The notes beneath the pieces are model-generated. The model was not told the origin of the DNA. It saw nothing but the letters and a program-made list of their open reading frames with translations, and did not search any database. The position numbers and the translations under genes are program-made. From Acetobacter sp. UBA5411 (GTDB lineage: Bacteria > Pseudomonadota > Alphaproteobacteria > Acetobacterales > Acetobacteraceae): a DNA stretch of 62,734 nt. Within the stretch, counting starts at the first letter, position 1. Every line of letters starts with the position of its first letter. The DNA is taken from the NCBI RefSeq assembly GCF_002409645.1, contig NZ_DHNR01000026.1, forward strand, positions 15,547-78,280, in the 5' to 3' direction. Below, in pieces: positions 42,112 through 51,354 of the stretch.

Positions 42112-42609
42112 ATGGCCCTCAAGAGCGTAACCGTCACCGTCCCGCACGATGGCGACGACAAAGGCAAGCAGTTCGTCATTACCCGCATGTCGGCCATTGA
42201 GGCTGACAGATGGGGGCGTCACTGTCTCCAAGCGGCGGCGGCGTCTGGTGGCGACATTCCGGGCATCGTTGAGGGTGGCGGCATGGCGTCCGTGGCGGCG
42301 GCTGGCATCGGCATCTTCGCGGGCATGAATCCGGACAGAATGGACGAACTTCTTGACCGGCTGATGCAGCAGATTGAAATGCTGCCCGATCCGTCGAACC
42401 CGAACACCCGACTGAACTGGACGCTGGCGCAGACCCAGATCGAAGAAATCCCGACCGTGGCTTGGCTCCAGACAGAGGCGTTCAAGCTGCATGTGGATTT
42501 TTTCAAGGGCGCAGGCCGGTTGTTCTCCCTGCTGTCCATGATGCTGGCGGTGGAAAACAACGGCCCTGCGCCGCAGTCCGAAACGTCGATGAGCGACACG
42601 CAATCGTAA
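42112..42609 (+). CDS. Tail assembly chaperone G-like protein
   Basis: 165 residues between tube and tape measure, the usual place of λ G-like chaperones. It contains an in-phase T TTT TTC slippery heptamer at 42498-42504 (codons Phe130-Phe131). The zero frame continues to 42609; a -1 shift enters a frame open to 42713, giving a 200-residue G-T fusion. SVTVTVPHDGDDKGKQFVIT opens the protein. Confidence 0.75.
   Translation: MALKSVTVTVPHDGDDKGKQFVITRMSAIEADRWGRHCLQAAAASGGDIPGIVEGGGMASVAAAGIGIFAGMNPDRMDELLDRLMQQIEMLPDPSNPNTRLNWTLAQTQIEEIPTVAWLQTEAFKLHVDFFKGAGRLFSLLSMMLAVENNGPAPQSETSMSDTQS
42498..42504 (+). promoter_or_regulatory. Predicted -1 ribosomal frameshift site
   Basis: T TTT TTC in the reading phase of the chaperone gene (X XXY YYZ form). 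It lies inside the region where zero and -1 frames are both open, upstream of the zero-frame stop. Confidence 0.65.
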
Positions 42610-42713
42610 TTATGGAGGGTGTCGCCACCCTTCATGAACTTCAGACGATTTATGACAGCGAGGACTTCGAGGACTTGCTTGAAATCGCCATTGTCAAAAG
42701 GTTCAATAGATAA
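42504..42713 (+). CDS. T-like extension of the tail chaperone (-1 frame)
   Basis: Read after the shift this part adds 69 residues ending MEGVATLHELQTIYDSEDFE and DLLEIAIVKRFNR. The only internal ATG (42612) has no Shine-Dalgarno sequence, which favours expression through frameshifting. The acidic helical tail is typical of T domains, which bind the tape measure. Its stop overlaps the tape-measure start. Confidence 0.62.
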   Translation, partial: QGRRPVVLPAVHDAGGGKQRPCAAVRNVDERHAIVIMEGVATLHELQTIYDSEDFEDLLEIAIVKRFNR

Positions 42714-44671
42714 TGGCAACCGTCATTGATGCCCTCGTTGTCACGCTCGGTCTCGACCCCCGCGACCTGAAGAAAGGCCAGCGGGAAGCGGAAACCTCCC
42801 TCAAGAAGGTCGAAAAATCCTCGGCGGACGTAGGCAAGAGCCTGTCTCACGCTGGCGAAACTGGCGCGCAGGCCATTCGGTCCCTGTCACGCGAGGCTCT
42901 TTCTTTCTTCGCGGTCCTGACAGCAGGCAAGAGCCTGAAGGCGTTCGTGCAGGACAACACACGCACAAACGTGGCGCTTGGCAATCTGTCCAGAAATCTT
43001 GGCGTTTCAGCCCAAAACCTCGGGGCGTGGCAGAACGTCGCCAAGTCTTTCGGCGGCACGGCCGACGACGTGTCTGGATCCATGCAGTCTCTGGTTTCGC
43101 AGTTTCAGACGATCGACGGGCGGCGAAATCTCGGCATCACGTTCGGGCAGATGGGCGTCGGTCTACAGAATGCGAACGGCCAACTTCGAAGCATGAACGA
43201 GATGCTTCCTGACCTCGCACGGGCTGCCCAGCGTATGGGGCCGCAGTTGTTTTCTGCGCTCGGTCAGCAGGCTGGGTTCTCACAGGGCTTCATCAACATG
43301 CTGGAGCAAGGTCCGCAGAAAATACAAGCGCTCTACTCCGCATTGCAGGACTATGCGCCAAAGAAGGCGGATACTGAGGAGTCGGGAGAGTTGCTCGCTG
43401 ATTGGGTTAAGCTCACCGCGCAGTCAGAGGCGTTCGGTCGCACGATCATGACTAGCCTGACGCCTGAACTGCATGACATGATGCAGTGGGTTTCAGCTCT
43501 CATTGACAAAAATCAAGGGTGGATCAGACAGGATATCCCAACCTATGCCAAGCAGATAGGCGATGGGATTAAGGGCATTGACTGGCGAGCGGTCGGCACA
43601 GACGTCAAAATGTTCGCTGATTACCTGCGCTCTATCGACTGGCAGAGGGTCGGGCAGGATGTGGAGCAGTTCGCGTCTGCTGCTGATGGTGTGGCTCAGG
43701 CTCTTGGTGGTTGGCAGCGGGTTACTGAAAGCCTTTTTGCTCTCTGGGCTGGATCAAAATTCATAAGAATTGCCGCAACACTAGCGACCATGGCCCGTGG
43801 TGCTGGCGCGATTGGCGCCGTTGCGGCTGCTATAGGAGCGCCGGAAATTGCGGTTGCGGCTGCCGGTGCTGTCGGCGGCTATGAGGCGTATAAGCATGGC
43901 GGTCGCGTCCGACGCTGGTTTGACGACAATGCCACCGGCGCTTCGTGGATAGACAACAAGCTTTCCAGCTATGGCCTCGGCCACTCCTATCGCCAGCAGG
44001 CCATGGCGGACGCCGGAACACCATACAAGGCGGGCGGCCTTCTGTCCCAGACCGGCGCGACACAGGCGCAGTATGACATCTACACCCGCACAGTCGCAGG
44101 CATCGAGCATGCTCGATACGATCAGATGGGCGGCTATCACAACGCCTACGCTGGCCGATACCAGATGAGCGCATCAGCCATAGCGGACGCGGCGAAATAT
44201 CTGGGCGAGACGACGCCATCCAGAGCGTCATTCCTCTCAAATCCCGACATGCAGGAACGGTATTTCGAGGCGTACAGCTCTCTGAACGCGCAATATCTGA
44301 CGACGCACAACAGCGCGTATCGTGGCGCATCGGCAGCACAGAAGCTGGCGGCCCTCGCCTACGCCCACAATCAGGGTATGGGCGGCGCATCCAGTTGGCT
44401 GAAAACCGGGGTTGTTGGGCATGACGGCAACGGCACGGCTGGCACCCGGTATTCCGATGGTGTGCTGGCTAATCTGAACGCTTCCAGAGATGCAACGCGG
44501 GTTGTGAGCGCGTCCACGTCTACGCAGCCCGTCAGCAACAGTTCGAGCGTGAACGCGAACGTCACGATCAACGCGCTGGGCGGCGACCCGCACGCGATCA
44601 AACAGGCTGTGCAGACTGCGTTCAACGATCCTCGCTTCCTCGCTCGTCAATCAAACCGAGGGCTACAGTAA
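42713..44671 (+). CDS. Tail tape measure protein with lytic domain
   Basis: 652 residues. LGLDPRDLKKGQREAETSLK is the tape-measure type N-terminus; hydrophobic stretches occur at about 350-390 (FIRIAATLATMARGAGAIGA). Residues about 460-590 (GIEHARYDQMGGYHNAYAGR, YQMSASAIADAAKYLGETTP, AYAHNQGMGGASSWLK) resemble a lysozyme/transglycosylase domain that opens peptidoglycan during DNA injection. The length suggests a fairly short tail. Confidence 0.85.
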   Translation: MATVIDALVVTLGLDPRDLKKGQREAETSLKKVEKSSADVGKSLSHAGETGAQAIRSLSREALSFFAVLTAGKSLKAFVQDNTRTNVALGNLSRNLGVSAQNLGAWQNVAKSFGGTADDVSGSMQSLVSQFQTIDGRRNLGITFGQMGVGLQNANGQLRSMNEMLPDLARAAQRMGPQLFSALGQQAGFSQGFINMLEQGPQKIQALYSALQDYAPKKADTEESGELLADWVKLTAQSEAFGRTIMTSLTPELHDMMQWVSALIDKNQGWIRQDIPTYAKQIGDGIKGIDWRAVGTDVKMFADYLRSIDWQRVGQDVEQFASAADGVAQALGGWQRVTESLFALWAGSKFIRIAATLATMARGAGAIGAVAAAIGAPEIAVAAAGAVGGYEAYKHGGRVRRWFDDNATGASWIDNKLSSYGLGHSYRQQAMADAGTPYKAGGLLSQTGATQAQYDIYTRTVAGIEHARYDQMGGYHNAYAGRYQMSASAIADAAKYLGETTPSRASFLSNPDMQERYFEAYSSLNAQYLTTHNSAYRGASAAQKLAALAYAHNQGMGGASSWLKTGVVGHDGNGTAGTRYSDGVLANLNASRDATRVVSASTSTQPVSNSSSVNANVTINALGGDPHAIKQAVQTAFNDPRFLARQSNRGLQ

Positions 44672-45411
44672 TGGCTATGACCACCGTATTGCAGCCGGTC
44701 ACAGCAAATGTGATCTCAGGCTCTGGCGTGCCAAAACTGTGGTCCACTGTCATTTCCAGCGGTGAAGCCGTGGCGTCTGTTGAACTGGATACGCTGCTTC
44801 AATCGTATCTGGTCAATAAGCAGGATCAGGTATGGGGCCTGTTCGATAGCAGCAATAACCCCGTGCTGACGGCTGGCCGCGTGCGGGCCATCGACATACG
44901 GAGCCAGTATCGCAAGACGGACGCCCCGCAGGAAAATGGCGCATTCATGTCGTACAATAAGATCCGCCTTCCTTCGCAGATCATGATCGAAATGCTCTGT
45001 GATGGGTCGGCTATGAGCTACGGCAATATCAGCGCGATAAGCGGTCTTCTGTCTGCTTTTGGTGCCACGGGCGCAACTTCAGATCTGGCGATCAGAAAGC
45101 AGTTCATGACCAATCTGGACGCGCTCGTTGCTGACCTGAATCTCTATCACGTCACAACGCCGGAAATCTCATACGCGAACATGAACGTCGTCGGCTATGC
45201 GATCCGTCGTTCTGTTGAGCGCGGTGTTACCCTTCTGTTCGCTGAAATCATGGTGGAAGAGGTGCGTGTGACCCACAAGCACAGCACCACAAACACGGCA
45301 GGGAAAACAGGTCAGCCGTCTGGTGCGTCGTCAGTGAATACAGGCAACGTGCAGACGCAGACGAACAGTTCCGCCACGACAGCAGCCCTTGCAACAGGGA
45401 GCGTGAATTGA
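44671..45411 (+). CDS. Baseplate/tail-tip protein, 246 residues
   Basis: VTANVISGSGVPKLWSTVIS and the repeat-poor β-rich middle; the last 45 residues are a flexible Thr/Ser/Asn tail. In related prophages the gene after the tape measure encodes a baseplate component; no domain is recognisable here. Confidence 0.6.
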   Translation: MAMTTVLQPVTANVISGSGVPKLWSTVISSGEAVASVELDTLLQSYLVNKQDQVWGLFDSSNNPVLTAGRVRAIDIRSQYRKTDAPQENGAFMSYNKIRLPSQIMIEMLCDGSAMSYGNISAISGLLSAFGATGATSDLAIRKQFMTNLDALVADLNLYHVTTPEISYANMNVVGYAIRRSVERGVTLLFAEIMVEEVRVTHKHSTTNTAGKTGQPSGASSVNTGNVQTQTNSSATTAALATGSVN

Positions 45412-45716
45412 CCGACCCTGTCACCATTCCGCTCAATGCCACCCCGCGCCAGAGCGTCACGGTCCCACTGTCCGGGTCGTCTGTGGAGTTGGAAATATAC
45501 CAGCTATCCACCGGACTATTCATGGATGTGTATCTGTCCGGGACGCTCACGATTGCTGGTGTGTTGTGTCAGGACAGAACGTGGATCATCCGCAAATCCT
45601 GCTACGGTTTCCCCGGCGATCTCTCGTTTGTGGACACGCAAGGATCGTCAGACCCTGACTATACCGGTCTCACTGACCGATATGTTCTGATTTATCAGGA
45701 GGGTCAGAATGTCTGA
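45408..45716 (+). CDS. Baseplate plug protein (Pam3 gp18-like), TTG start
   Basis: 102 residues. TTG at 45408 overlaps the previous stop and follows GGGAGCG. SGSSVELEIYQLSTGLFMDV and YGFPGDLSFVDTQGSSDPDY match the small plug protein family first described in the simple contractile baseplate of cyanophage Pam3. Confidence 0.7.
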   Translation: MTDPVTIPLNATPRQSVTVPLSGSSVELEIYQLSTGLFMDVYLSGTLTIAGVLCQDRTWIIRKSCYGFPGDLSFVDTQGSSDPDYTGLTDRYVLIYQEGQNV

Positions 45717-46656
45717 CACCAGCTTCACACAGAAGAAGATCGAGGTTTCTTTCACGATCTTCGACAGTAACGGAAACCAGAAGACCCGGACATTCAATGG
45801 TCTTCGCGTTTCCTGCCAGATCGTGAATGCAGGCGTCGAAGCCGGGTCCATGTGCGCTCTCAGGATCGAGGGCATGAGCCTGTCAGTGATGAACGCGCTG
45901 TCTGTCGTGCAGGCTGGCATCATCGCGCAGAGCAACAACACTGTTACCGTCCGGGCCTCTGATGGTGGCCAGTGGCAAGAGGTATTTTATGGAGGCGTGA
46001 CAGAGGGGTTCGTTGATTTTGGGGGCGCACCGAATGTGGCCTTCATGGTGACAGCCATGTCGATGTCAATTCTATCGGCTACGAAGATTTCGACCACGCA
46101 GTTCAATGGTGCGGTATCTGTTGCCGATATCCTTCAGGCCATTGCGACAAAGGCCGGACTGACATTCGAGAACAACGGCGTCACGGCTGTAACGTCAGGC
46201 CCGGTCTATTATGAGGGAACCGCCGCCGATCAGTTGAGTCGGGTCCGGGACGCCTTTCGTATCGTGTATTTCGTCTCGATGAACACGCTGAGGGTCTGGC
46301 CGTATGAGTATCTGGCCGATGAGCAATATCAGGTCGAGGTATCCGCAGACACTGGAATGATGGGCTATCCGGCGTATTCTCAGGGCGGAACAGCCGTTCG
46401 GACGCTCTTCAACAGTCAGATCAGTTTTCACACGACAATCAAACTGAACAGCCAATACTCACCAGCGGGCTGGCTGGCGGCAAACGGGCAGATATCGGGC
46501 GTGTCTGGCGGCGCAACGCACCTACCATCTAACGGCCTCTGGGTGGTCGTGAATGTGCAGCACGATCTCCAGTCAGAAACACCGGACGGACAGTGGACAA
46601 CGTATTTCGAGGCAGCGCGCCCCGATATGGCAGGGCAGGTGTATTTTGGCAGATAG
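45709..46656 (+). CDS. Baseplate hub protein
   Basis: 315 residues. VSFTIFDSNGNQKTRTFNGL, VADILQAIATKAGLTFENNG and DQLSRVRDAFRIVYFVSMNT are like gp27/gpD-type hub proteins with a wedge-attached β-domain. It overlaps the spike gene. Confidence 0.68.
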   Translation: MSDTSFTQKKIEVSFTIFDSNGNQKTRTFNGLRVSCQIVNAGVEAGSMCALRIEGMSLSVMNALSVVQAGIIAQSNNTVTVRASDGGQWQEVFYGGVTEGFVDFGGAPNVAFMVTAMSMSILSATKISTTQFNGAVSVADILQAIATKAGLTFENNGVTAVTSGPVYYEGTAADQLSRVRDAFRIVYFVSMNTLRVWPYEYLADEQYQVEVSADTGMMGYPAYSQGGTAVRTLFNSQISFHTTIKLNSQYSPAGWLAANGQISGVSGGATHLPSNGLWVVVNVQHDLQSETPDGQWTTYFEAARPDMAGQVYFGR

Positions 46657-47266
46657 GCTATTCGGCACTCTCAGCCAGACCGACAGTGGCAGCGGTTTCA
46701 CGGCGATAAACGCACAGATCAACCGCATCATGAGCCTGATGGGGTCGAATATGCCCGTGAAGGTGCTGTCCGTTTCTGCTACCGGGCTGGAGCCGGTCGG
46801 TTTTGTCGATGTGCAGATTCTCGTGCATCAGGTGGACGGTCGAGGCAACCCGACAGAGCGAGGCATCCTGCACAACGTCCCGTATATCCGCATCCAAGGC
46901 GGAACGCGGGCCATAATCTGCGATCCGGCTGCTGGTGACATTGGCTTCATCATGATTGCGGGGCGGGACATTTCCAACGTCAAAGCTAACCGCGCCGCCG
47001 CCGTTCCGGGGTCTTTCCGGGTCAATGACTGGGCCGACGCGGTTTATATCGGCGGCCTGCTGAACGCTGCTCCAGAGGAATATATAGGCTGGATCGACGG
47101 CAATATTCACGTCAAGACGGCGGGGCAGTTCATTGTGGATGCCGCCAGTATGCAGGTGAATTGCGGGATCACGGCGACGGGAGATGTGAAAGCGGGCAAT
47201 ATCTCCCTTGAAAGCCACACGCATACCGAGAACGGCAAAGGCAGCCAGACGAGCGCACCGGAGTAG
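46646..47266 (+). CDS. Gp138-family membrane-puncturing spike protein, TTG start
   Basis: 206 residues from TTG 46646 (AGGTG upstream). The N-terminal domain MPVKVLSVSATGLEPVGFVD and ILHNVPYIRIQGGTRAIICD is the OB-fold Gp138 domain; a short β-helix and a metal-binding-type tip ISLESHTHTENGKGSQTSAP follow. It is the central needle of the baseplate. Confidence 0.82.
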   Translation: MADRLFGTLSQTDSGSGFTAINAQINRIMSLMGSNMPVKVLSVSATGLEPVGFVDVQILVHQVDGRGNPTERGILHNVPYIRIQGGTRAIICDPAAGDIGFIMIAGRDISNVKANRAAAVPGSFRVNDWADAVYIGGLLNAAPEEYIGWIDGNIHVKTAGQFIVDAASMQVNCGITATGDVKAGNISLESHTHTENGKGSQTSAPE

Positions 47267-47413
47267 GCCGCAACAACAGAACCAGACTGATGGGAGACCA
47301 AGAGCGTCAACCGGCAGGCTCCGAGTATCCAGAAATAACGAAACCCCCCGCGGGCTGGCACCTGGGATAAAAACGTCAACCCACAAGCCCGAAATGATGC
47401 TATCACCGGCCTG

Positions 47414-47752
47414 ATGCCGCCAAAAAAGCCAACAATCGAGCGATTGCGCCAGTTATCTAACCCCGCGAAAGCTGGAGACGAGGACCGGGCGCAACCGCTC
47501 ACCATTGATGAGATTGATGCGGCTATCTGGATTCTGCTGGACATGCGCCGCCGCAATCCGGACGTGACATTCAAGAACGCGATGGCGCTCCTGCGAATGG
47601 TCAAACGGCTTGTCTGGGATGTTGAGGGATTATCGCATCAGAGTGAGAAGGTGATCTATCCGCACCGTTTCAAGGTGGACGCGATCCGCAGGCTATTCGG
47701 CGATAGCTTCGATCACTACATGCGCGACGTTGAGGAAGACAGGAAGATGTAG
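47414..47752 (+). CDS. Hypothetical phage protein, 112 residues
   Basis: IERLRQLSNPAKAGDEDRAQ, then IDEIDAAIWILLDMRRRNPD; helical, basic. No family recognised. It stands alone between the spike gene and a terminator. Confidence 0.58.
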   Translation: MPPKKPTIERLRQLSNPAKAGDEDRAQPLTIDEIDAAIWILLDMRRRNPDVTFKNAMALLRMVKRLVWDVEGLSHQSEKVIYPHRFKVDAIRRLFGDSFDHYMRDVEEDRKM

Positions 47753-47809
47753 TCCTTGCATTATTGCATAAAACCCGGCATATTCGTTTAACTTCGCCAA
47801 AATTCCGAC

Positions 47810-47834
47810 AGCCGCCCTCTGGGTGGCTTTTTTT
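47810..47834 (+). terminator. Terminator before the gp25-like gene
   Basis: AGCCGCCC TCT GGGTGGCT followed by TTTTTTT. It partly isolates the wedge/fibre genes downstream. Confidence 0.75.
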
Positions 47835-47844
47835 ATGGCCGATC

Positions 47845-48198
47845 ATGAACACATTGCTGCTGGACCGAACGACGTGGGATTTACTTCTCGACGCGAGCGG
47901 TAACATTGCTGTCGCGTCCGGCGCTTATGCCATCGGGCAGGATATTTCGTCTGCCGTGCGTGTGTTCAGTGGCGAGGCTTATTACGACACAACGCGCGGT
48001 CTGCCTTACAAAGCGCAGATACTCGGTCGCACAAACTCAACCGCCGTATTCCAAGCGCAGGCAGAGGCGGCGGCCCTGACAGTGCCGGACTGCGCGTCGG
48101 CTCAATGTCTTGTCGCTGGCCTGACAAAAGCACGGAAACTGACTGGCGCAATCCTCTTCACAACTGACGACGGCGAGACTTCCAGTGTCAACATCTAA
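47845..48198 (+). CDS. Baseplate wedge protein (gp25-like)
   Basis: 117 residues. TWDLLLDASGNIAVASGAYA, IGQDISSAVRVFSGEAYYDT and GLPYKAQILG show the gp25/gpW-type pattern. Starts at ATG 47845, just past the terminator T tract. Overlaps baseplate J by 14 bases. Confidence 0.78.
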   Translation: MNTLLLDRTTWDLLLDASGNIAVASGAYAIGQDISSAVRVFSGEAYYDTTRGLPYKAQILGRTNSTAVFQAQAEAAALTVPDCASAQCLVAGLTKARKLTGAILFTTDDGETSSVNI

Positions 48199-49396
48199 TG
48201 GCACAACATCAGTTCCGACCGCGACGTTCACAGACGCTGGCTTTGTTGCGCCCGCCGAAAGCGACATTCTGACTGGCGCTCTGGCAGATCTCAACTCTGC
48301 CATGGGCGGCAACCTGAACACGGATATTTCAACACCGCAGGGGCAGATTGCCACGTCTTTTACGGCTGCTCTTGGTGACGCCTACGCGCAAATTCTCGCC
48401 GTTCTGAATGGCGTTGACCCGTCGCGCGCCTCTGGTCGGTTGCAGGACGCGATCGGAAACATTTACTTTCTGAGCCGAAAAGGGGCGACCTCAACAGTCG
48501 TCACGGTCGTCTGCGCGGGCGTTCCGTCGGTGGTGATCCCAGAAGGAACGCTGATACAGGACAGCGCGGGCTATCGTTATTCTGCCGATGGCGCGATCAC
48601 GATTGACGAGACCGGCAAGGGCACCGGGACATTCACCTGTACGACCAGCGGGGCTATTGCCTGCGCTGCGAACAGTGTCAGCACCTATCAGACGATCTCC
48701 GGCCTCACATCCGTCAGCAATCCGAGTGCGGGCGTTGAGGGATCGGACGAGGAAGGCCGGGTTGCATTCGAGAAGCGGCGGTCCGCATCCGTCGCCATGA
48801 ACAGTGTCAACGTGCTGGATGCCATTGCGTCAAATGTCGGTGAGGTGGATGGTGTCACATCTGTTTACGCTGTGGACAATCCCACATCGGCAGCGGCAAC
48901 TGTTGGTGGCGTTTCCATCGACGCTTACGGACTGTTCGTCTGTGTAAACGGCGGCACTGACGAGGATGTGGCTCTGGCTATCCTTGAGAAAAAACCGCCT
49001 GGCTGCCCGTATGTCGGGACAACGAGTGTCACGGTTACGGACCCAAACCGCAAATACACAACGCCACCCTCTTATGTTGTGAAGTTCACCCGCGCCACTG
49101 CGACGGCCACGTATTTCAACGTCACGATCCGCTCAGGGGTGGATGTGCCGTCCACAGCGACGGCGAGTATTCAGGCCGCTGTCCTCGCTGCATTCGATGA
49201 CGACGACAACGCCACTATTGGTGGGATTCTCTATTCGAGCGCTTATTACACGGCGGTCGCGGCTGTCGGTTCATGGGTCACGATTATTGAGATCACCATC
49301 GGGACGGCGGCATCACCCACGGGCTTTGTTGCGGATTTCGACATTGACCAGATCCCGACGCTGGACGCATCGGACATCACAGTCACGGTTTCATAA
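48185..49396 (+). CDS. Baseplate J/gp47 family protein, GTG start
   Basis: 403 residues. AESDILTGALADLNSAMGGN, the QGQIATSFTAALGDAYAQI region, EGSDEEGRVAFEKRRSASVA and GTDEDVALAILEKKPPGC follow the gpJ/gp47 family, the inner wedge that connects hub and fibres. Confidence 0.88.
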   Translation: MSTSNGTTSVPTATFTDAGFVAPAESDILTGALADLNSAMGGNLNTDISTPQGQIATSFTAALGDAYAQILAVLNGVDPSRASGRLQDAIGNIYFLSRKGATSTVVTVVCAGVPSVVIPEGTLIQDSAGYRYSADGAITIDETGKGTGTFTCTTSGAIACAANSVSTYQTISGLTSVSNPSAGVEGSDEEGRVAFEKRRSASVAMNSVNVLDAIASNVGEVDGVTSVYAVDNPTSAAATVGGVSIDAYGLFVCVNGGTDEDVALAILEKKPPGCPYVGTTSVTVTDPNRKYTTPPSYVVKFTRATATATYFNVTIRSGVDVPSTATASIQAAVLAAFDDDDNATIGGILYSSAYYTAVAAVGSWVTIIEITIGTAASPTGFVADFDIDQIPTLDASDITVTVS

Positions 49397-49971
49397 TGCA
49401 GAACATCGAGCAGACCGTCCTTTCGCAATACGCGAATAGTCCTGCGCTCTGCACGATCATTGATGCGTGGAATCAGGCCATTGATCCGTCAACCCTGATT
49501 GATTCCTGGTATGACAATATCTGGAACCCGAACACAGCCATTGGTTACGGGTTGGATGTGTGGGGCCGCATTGTCGGGGTCAGTCGCGTTCTGAAAGTGG
49601 CCCCTACCGGATTCATCGGCTTCAAGGAGGCCGATGACAGTTCCGGATCCGCGCTGCCGTTCAACGAGGGGATTTTTTACTCAGGGCAGCCGACAACCTC
49701 AAATTACGCACTGACCGACGATGCTTTCCGGTTACTGATACAGGCGAAGGCTCTCGCAAACATATCAGATTGCTCTGTCACTTCCATAAACTCGATCCTG
49801 ATGATGCTGTTCTCAAGCAGTGGGAATATCTGGGTCAAAGACGGCGGCGATATGACGATGACCATCTGCTATGATTTCACTTTAACCCAAGTTCAGGCTG
49901 CCATTATCCAGAACTCGGGCGTCCTTCCGCGCATTGCTGGTTGCGCGATCTCATACGAGAAAGTATCATGA
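49396..49971 (+). CDS. DUF2612 tail/baseplate protein
   Basis: 191 residues. LGYGLDVWGRIVGVSRVLK-like segment (YGLDVWGRIVGVSRVLKV), NYALTDDAFRLLIQAKALAN and SINSILMMLFSSSGNIWVKD match DUF2612 proteins, the gpI equivalents of such baseplates. ATGA-type junction with the fibre gene. Confidence 0.78.
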   Translation: MQNIEQTVLSQYANSPALCTIIDAWNQAIDPSTLIDSWYDNIWNPNTAIGYGLDVWGRIVGVSRVLKVAPTGFIGFKEADDSSGSALPFNEGIFYSGQPTTSNYALTDDAFRLLIQAKALANISDCSVTSINSILMMLFSSSGNIWVKDGGDMTMTICYDFTLTQVQAAIIQNSGVLPRIAGCAISYEKVS

Positions 49972-50996
49972 AAAACGCAGACTCCCCCACGCTGTTTGGA
50001 ACCGCGTTCGGCTCCAGTGCGGCAACGGCCGACATAACATCGCCACTTCCCGCGACAACCTCGACCAGCGGCCGCGCCTCATTGTCCGTCGGTTTTCCGC
50101 CTGAGAATTTTACACCAACGACAGCGGGGGGCGTTCCCCCATATGGGGCAGACTGGAATGGCATCCTGAACATGCTGTCTTTGGCAGTTCAGGCATTGCA
50201 GGCTCGCGGAATCTCGGAATGGGACAGTACGTTTTCGACGGATATTTCAGGGTATCCGCAATATGCTGTGGTGCAGTATTCTGGTGGATATTACGTCTCC
50301 ACAGCGGACGCGAACACGACGACGCCTGGCGCGGACGGCGCAACTTGGCAGAGCCTGTTTTCTGGCTACGCGCTCCAGTCGTGGGTCACTAGCAACTACG
50401 TCAACGGCTCTGCGGCGTCTGGGAACTTCAGCGTCCAGAACGTCCAGATCGCCAATTATGCGTCTGGTCTCGGCGGAGTTGGCACGTATCTTCAGGTAAC
50501 ACCTAATGGCGCCGATGCTGTTGCGTTCCCGTCTGTCGGATACGGCAACAATACGTGGCAGGCCAAAGGGAATTATGTCGCATCCAACGCGAATACAAGC
50601 GGGGCGACTGTCGATCTTCAGATAACCGGGGCTTATTACAGTAATTCGGTCAGCGCGCCCTACCTGTTCGGATACAACTCTGACGGGACAACAGCAAACT
50701 ACATCCTCGCTACACAGGATTGGACGAACGGTCAGTTTGCAACGCTCGAAAGCCTGTCATCCACAAATCAGACGCTAAACACAAATACAAACAATCTAAA
50801 TAACGCAATATCTAATACAAATAATCAGGTAGCTGCACTAAACACTCTGAAGATTTCCACATCCACCAATAAAAGTGGGGAAGGGAATACTATGGTTTCC
50901 GCAATCTACTTCAGCACGTCTGCGGGAAAATTAACCATTGTTTATTACGACAGCACAGGCGCTCAGGTAACAAAATTTCTGACTGTCACATCGTAA
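49968..50996 (+). CDS. Tail fibre protein
   Basis: 342 residues. FPPENFTPTTAGGVPPYGAD and WNGILNMLSLAVQALQARGI are a fibre N-terminal signature common in prophages of acetic acid bacteria and others; the centre is Asn/Thr/Ser-rich and ends in an NTNTNNLNNAISNTNNQ coil with a small C-terminal β-domain. Receptor binding is expected at the C-terminus. Confidence 0.78.
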   Translation: MKNADSPTLFGTAFGSSAATADITSPLPATTSTSGRASLSVGFPPENFTPTTAGGVPPYGADWNGILNMLSLAVQALQARGISEWDSTFSTDISGYPQYAVVQYSGGYYVSTADANTTTPGADGATWQSLFSGYALQSWVTSNYVNGSAASGNFSVQNVQIANYASGLGGVGTYLQVTPNGADAVAFPSVGYGNNTWQAKGNYVASNANTSGATVDLQITGAYYSNSVSAPYLFGYNSDGTTANYILATQDWTNGQFATLESLSSTNQTLNTNTNNLNNAISNTNNQVAALNTLKISTSTNKSGEGNTMVSAIYFSTSAGKLTIVYYDSTGAQVTKFLTVTS

Positions 50997-51021
50997 TATC
51001 GCCCACTTTTCTCACTTCCTG

Positions 51022-51043
51022 ACCCGCCCCGAGCGGGTTTTTT
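51022..51043 (+). terminator. Terminator after the tail fibre gene
   Basis: ACCCGC CCCGA GCGGGT followed by TTTTT. Confidence 0.75.
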
Positions 51044-51060
51044 CATTTCTGGAACACTGA

Positions 51061-51354
51061 ATGTCTGAGACACAAGCACCAACACTCAATGTCGAGATCG
51101 GTATTCTCAGACATCGCGTGGACCAACTCGAAGACGGCCAGCAATCGCTATCGAACCAAGTTTCCGTCCTGTCAGCTGAAAATAAAGCCCGCGCCGAACA
51201 GCTTGAGAAACAACTCGCTACCGGCTTCACGCAGTTCAACGACAAACTGGACCGGATTGGCAGCTTACGGACCTACGTGACGCTCGGAATCTCCGTGGGT
51301 GTTGGTGTGGCGTGTGGCGTCGTGGCGCACCATTTCGGGTTTGCTGTGCTGTGA
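51061..51354 (+). CDS. XhlA-like holin-associated membrane protein
   Basis: 97 residues: a coiled coil (LRHRVDQLEDGQQSLSNQVS, ENKARAEQLEKQLATGFTQF) followed by one C-terminal transmembrane segment (TYVTLGISVGVGVACGVVAH). This layout is that of XhlA-type lysis proteins. Its stop overlaps the endolysin start. Confidence 0.68.
   Translation: MSETQAPTLNVEIGILRHRVDQLEDGQQSLSNQVSVLSAENKARAEQLEKQLATGFTQFNDKLDRIGSLRTYVTLGISVGVGVACGVVAHHFGFAVL

Noticed and set aside
47290..47370. 26-codon frame after the spike gene
   Set aside because: Short, proline-rich and without a convincing ribosome site; could be real, but unsupported.
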